Positions 63,443 to 64,000 of a stretch of DNA of 64,000 nucleotides are shown here, one piece after another. The position numbers were made by a program, and so were the translations under genes. The notes below the pieces were generated by a model. It searched no databases. It was given only the letters and a program-made list of their open reading frames with translations, and had not been told where the DNA came from. Numbering within the stretch: position 1 is the stretch's first letter; each line of letters starts with the position of its first letter. The stretch is from Akanthomyces muscarius (lineage: Eukaryota; Ascomycota; Sordariomycetes; Hypocreales; Cordycipitaceae). The DNA lies in assembly GCF_028009165.1 (NCBI RefSeq), contig NC_079244.1:3844001-3908000 (forward strand), given 5' to 3'.

Positions 63443-64000
63443 ATGACGGAATACGAGGATGAATACGACTACGAAAACTACGAGGAGGAAGATTCGGGCA
63501 TCACTCCCGAAGATTGCTGGACCGTCATATCCTCTTTCTTCGAATCTAAGGGCCTAGTCTCTCAGCAAACCGCCTCGTTTGATGAATTCACGCAGTCGAC
63601 CATACAAGATCTTGTCAGCGAGTACTCGAAAATTTCTCTCGATCAGCCCAACCCGCCGTCCACCGATGACCGGAAAATCAGCGTTCGCCGATATGAGATC
63701 GAGTTTGGCAGCATTATGGTCTCGAGACCTTCGATCAGTGAGACGGATGGAACAGTGACTTCGCTTCTCCCGTACGAGTGCCGCGACCGCAACTTGACCT
63801 ACGCTGCGCCGGTCTATATCAAGATAACAAAAAAAGTCCAAGCTGCCGTGGAGACAGAAATTCCTTTGCATGAACTCGACGACGCCCAACAGACGGAGTA
63901 TGCTAAGACTGGCGAACTGCCCACGCGACTGGCATGGGAATCGGAGGATGCGCCTGAGCCTGAAAACGCCAACAAGCCTGATGCCTGGAAGGACATGGTT
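63443..64000 (+). CDS. RPB2: RNA polymerase II second-largest subunit (RPB2), N-terminal part, cut by window edge
   Basis: 186 codons from an ATG in strong context (CCACCATGA) to the window edge. After an acidic start rich in Tyr, Asp and Glu, the reading follows RPB2: ITPEDCWTVISSFFESKGL, SFDEFTQSTIQDLVSEYS, RRYEIEFGSIMVSRPS, and LLPYECRDRNLTYAAPVYI, which is nearly invariant in eukaryotic RPB2. The frame is uninterrupted to the edge. Family role: core subunit forming half of the Pol II active cleft. The catalytic and clamp regions are outside the window. Confidence 0.96.
   Translation, partial: MTEYEDEYDYENYEEEDSGITPEDCWTVISSFFESKGLVSQQTASFDEFTQSTIQDLVSEYSKISLDQPNPPSTDDRKISVRRYEIEFGSIMVSRPSISETDGTVTSLLPYECRDRNLTYAAPVYIKITKKVQAAVETEIPLHELDDAQQTEYAKTGELPTRLAWESEDAPEPENANKPDAWKDMV

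Overview
The window is nuclear DNA of a filamentous ascomycete, most likely a sordariomycete and perhaps Hypocreales. The coding genes are split by short introns (mostly 48-70 bp) with GT-AG ends and CTAAC-type branch points. Spliced products match fungal families: Brx1, Rab11/Ypt31, Pex14/17, an INO80 Ies2-type subunit and RPB2. Intergenic DNA carries many TACCTACCTAGGTAGG-type tracts. The order assignment is inference only. Coordinates below are the coding parts of spliced models worked out by eye.

Left part (1-28.9 kb), mostly housekeeping: the 5' end of a class II histone deacetylase (Hda1/Clr3 type) running off the left edge; an F-box protein; BRX1; a Rab11 GTPase with a 13-bp microexon; a 1224-residue chromodomain protein; a Pex14/17-like peroxin; a MITE-like inverted-repeat element; the INO80 subunit; a glutamine-rich protein of unknown function; a stop-riddled decayed gene at about 22-24 kb; a tRNA-Arg(CCT); and a DUF4050-like protein.

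Central part (28.9-50.3 kb), a compact siderophore cluster of the fusarinine/TAFC type: a SidD/NPS6-type NRPS (A-T-C-degenerate A-T-C), a SidI-like acyl-CoA ligase ending in AKL, a SidF-like transacylase ending in PKL, an AMID/AIF2-like FAD oxidoreductase and a SitT-like full-length ABC transporter. By family knowledge, SidI would activate mevalonate (or a related acid), SidF would move the acyl group to N5-hydroxyornithine in peroxisomes, SidD would join and cyclise the units, and the ABC protein would move siderophore or a related compound. Nine exact copies of ATCWGATAA, the iron-responsive GATA-factor (SreA/Urbs1 type) site, lie in the three promoter regions of this cluster. Only one other copy was seen in the window. 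This co-regulation signal is the strongest systems-level observation here. SidA, SidH and a Mir-type importer are not in the window.

Right part (50.3-64 kb): a SPX-domain low-affinity phosphate transporter (Pho87/90/91 type), a gene-poor stretch with weak coding remnants, a short-chain dehydrogenase with three introns, a zinc alcohol dehydrogenase, an indoleamine 2,3-dioxygenase, and the 5' end of RPB2 running off the right edge.
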